Source: Candidatus Nitrosopumilus sp. (GTDB taxonomy: Archaea > Thermoproteota > Nitrososphaeria > Nitrososphaerales > Nitrosopumilaceae). From it: a DNA stretch of 5,030 nt. The position numbers and the translations under genes were made by a program. Below are positions 4,644 to 5,030 of the stretch, one piece after another; positions within the stretch are counted from its first letter, which is position 1, and every line of letters starts with the position of its first letter. The stretch is from positions 1-5,030 of the forward strand of contig JAOUAE010000105.1 of NCBI GenBank assembly GCA_029861085.1, in the 5' to 3' direction. A model generated the notes under the pieces. It ran no database searches and had not been told where the DNA came from. It was given only the letters and a program-made list of their open reading frames with translations.

Positions 4644-4710
4644 ATTCAATTTATGAATGAAAGTTCAGATACTGAACTACTTTGTGAGTGCTTCAATTCA
4701 ATTTCTGAAT
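4644..4710. promoter_or_regulatory. Cluster of three TTCA-N5-TGAA dyads upstream of the 72-residue membrane protein
   Basis: Perfect dyads occur at 4645-4657 (spacer ATTTA), 4664-4676 (GATAC) and 4697-4709 (ATTTC). The outer two extend to ATTCA/TGAAT and differ at a single spacer base. The middle one extends to AGTTCAG/CTGAACT, a 17-bp inverted repeat. Offsets are 19, 33 and 52 bp. The cluster ends about 65 bp before the ATG at 4776, upstream of any plausible TATA box, a position more typical of activation. The arrays are seen directly. The binding protein is inferred to be the adjacent Lrp-type regulator. Confidence 0.6.
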
Positions 4711-4735
4711 AAACTGATGTCAAAAAGTTAGGTCC

Positions 4736-4750
4736 ATTCTAAGTACTATT
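4736..4750 (+). promoter_or_regulatory. Weak TATA-like region of the 72-residue gene
   Basis: TTCTAAGTACTATTT spans the -26 to -40 region relative to the ATG at 4776, but it is a poor TATA match. A weak core promoter would fit a need for activation from the dyad cluster just upstream. The exact box is uncertain. Confidence 0.25.
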
Positions 4751-4775
4751 TCCATACTACACTATTTGATTAAAC

Positions 4776-4994
4776 ATGAGCACATACAACATACAAGAAA
4801 AAGTCTCCGACAACAAGACAAAACTCGGAGTGATATCACTGGCAGCCTTGCCAGTAGTTGCAGCAATGTATTCCTCAGGAAGCATGGCACTTGAGCAAGT
4901 ACCTCAAATACTAACAAGCGGGGTATTTCCAATCGGATTTACTGTCTTCTCTTGGGGAATAGCTGCTAAAATGGCATTGAAATTGAGAAAGTAG
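4776..4994 (+). CDS. Small two-helix membrane protein, 72 residues, function unknown
   Basis: The product starts MSTYNIQEKVSDNKTKLG and has two hydrophobic segments: about 17-33 (LGVISLAALPVVAAMYS) and about 48-68 (SGVFPIGFTVFSWGIAAKMAL), joined by a loop SGSMALEQVPQILT, with a basic C-terminus (KLRK). Charged ends on both sides predict an in-out-in hairpin in the cytoplasmic membrane. There is no signal cleavage site, heme motif or metal motif, and I recognise no family. The ATG at 4776 is the only good start, since the upstream region is rich in stops. The three regulator-type dyads 65-130 bp upstream suggest it is a main target of the neighbouring Lrp-like protein. A role in transport, in a respiratory or ammonia-oxidation complex, or in membrane stress is possible but unsupported. 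A T-rich tract follows the stop. Confidence 0.75.
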   Translation: MSTYNIQEKVSDNKTKLGVISLAALPVVAAMYSSGSMALEQVPQILTSGVFPIGFTVFSWGIAAKMALKLRK

Positions 4995-4999
4995 AATTA

Positions 5000-5030
5000 T
5001 TTCTTTTTCTCAATTATTTTTCTATCTTTT
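5000..5030 (+). terminator. T-rich tract after the 72-residue gene
   Basis: Repeated T runs (5004-5008, 5017-5021 and the last bases) begin within ten bases of the TAG at 4992-4994, the pattern of archaeal oligo-T termination. The window ends inside it. Confidence 0.45.

Noticed and set aside
4410..4649. Minus-strand open frame of 79 codons
   Set aside because: It overlaps the 3' end of the regulator gene and part of the first downstream dyad. The Phe-rich translation reflects A-rich coding sequence on the other strand.
4653..4712. 19-codon frame MNESSDTELLCECFNSISE spanning the three dyads
   Set aside because: It has no promoter or ribosome-binding signal of its own, and its sequence is dictated by the symmetric TTCA/TGAA repeats, which are better explained as operators.
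1..5030. Search for tRNA, rRNA, CRISPR arrays, insertion sequences and integration scars
   Set aside because: No T-loop-like GTTCRANNC with a matching acceptor stem, no regularly spaced repeats and no transposase or integrase frame was found on either strand.

Overview
The window looks like chromosomal core DNA of an ammonia-oxidising archaeon of the Nitrosopumilus/Nitrosarchaeum type (Thaumarchaeota/Nitrososphaerota). Support comes from AT-rich DNA, an archaeal ribosomal protein L3 next to a SPOUT/DUF171 RNA methyltransferase, an archaeal 20S proteasome alpha subunit, a DUF371 protein, short intergenic regions with TATA boxes about 25-30 bp from start codons (leaderless or near-leaderless messages), and an Lrp/AsnC-type regulator. 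The species assignment is inference from gene content and style.

Left part (1-2150, all minus strand). Read in transcription order this is psmA, then the DUF171 methyltransferase (TTG start), then a previously easy-to-miss 36-residue one-helix membrane protein, then the start of rpl3, which runs off the left edge. This is a proteostasis/translation block. rpl3 has its own TATA box flanked by two GTTAAC repeats.

Middle part (2151-3563). A 115-bp divergent promoter region separates psmA from a plus-strand DUF371 gene. Next come a 39-codon membrane microprotein, which may be the front half of a frameshifted two-helix protein, and an orphan basic 113-residue protein with a GTG start. A gene-poor stretch of about 290 bp follows. 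It holds an oligo-T terminator, a TGACAG/CTGTCA hairpin and a 20-codon ORF that may be a decayed zinc-ribbon protein.

Right part (3564-5030). An orphan 74-residue protein (minus) is divergent from an Lrp/AsnC-family regulator (plus), which is followed by a 72-residue two-helix membrane protein (plus). The most interesting signal is here. A 13-bp dyad, TTCA-N5-TGAA, occurs five times perfectly in the window. All five copies lie in the two intergenic regions flanking the regulator gene: two in its own promoter and three upstream of the membrane protein. A sixth, imperfect copy overlaps the regulator's start codon. This suggests a local regulon: an Lrp-like protein controlling itself and an uncharacterised small membrane protein, and possibly the divergent 74-residue gene. 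No mobile elements, CRISPR arrays, tRNA or rRNA genes were seen.
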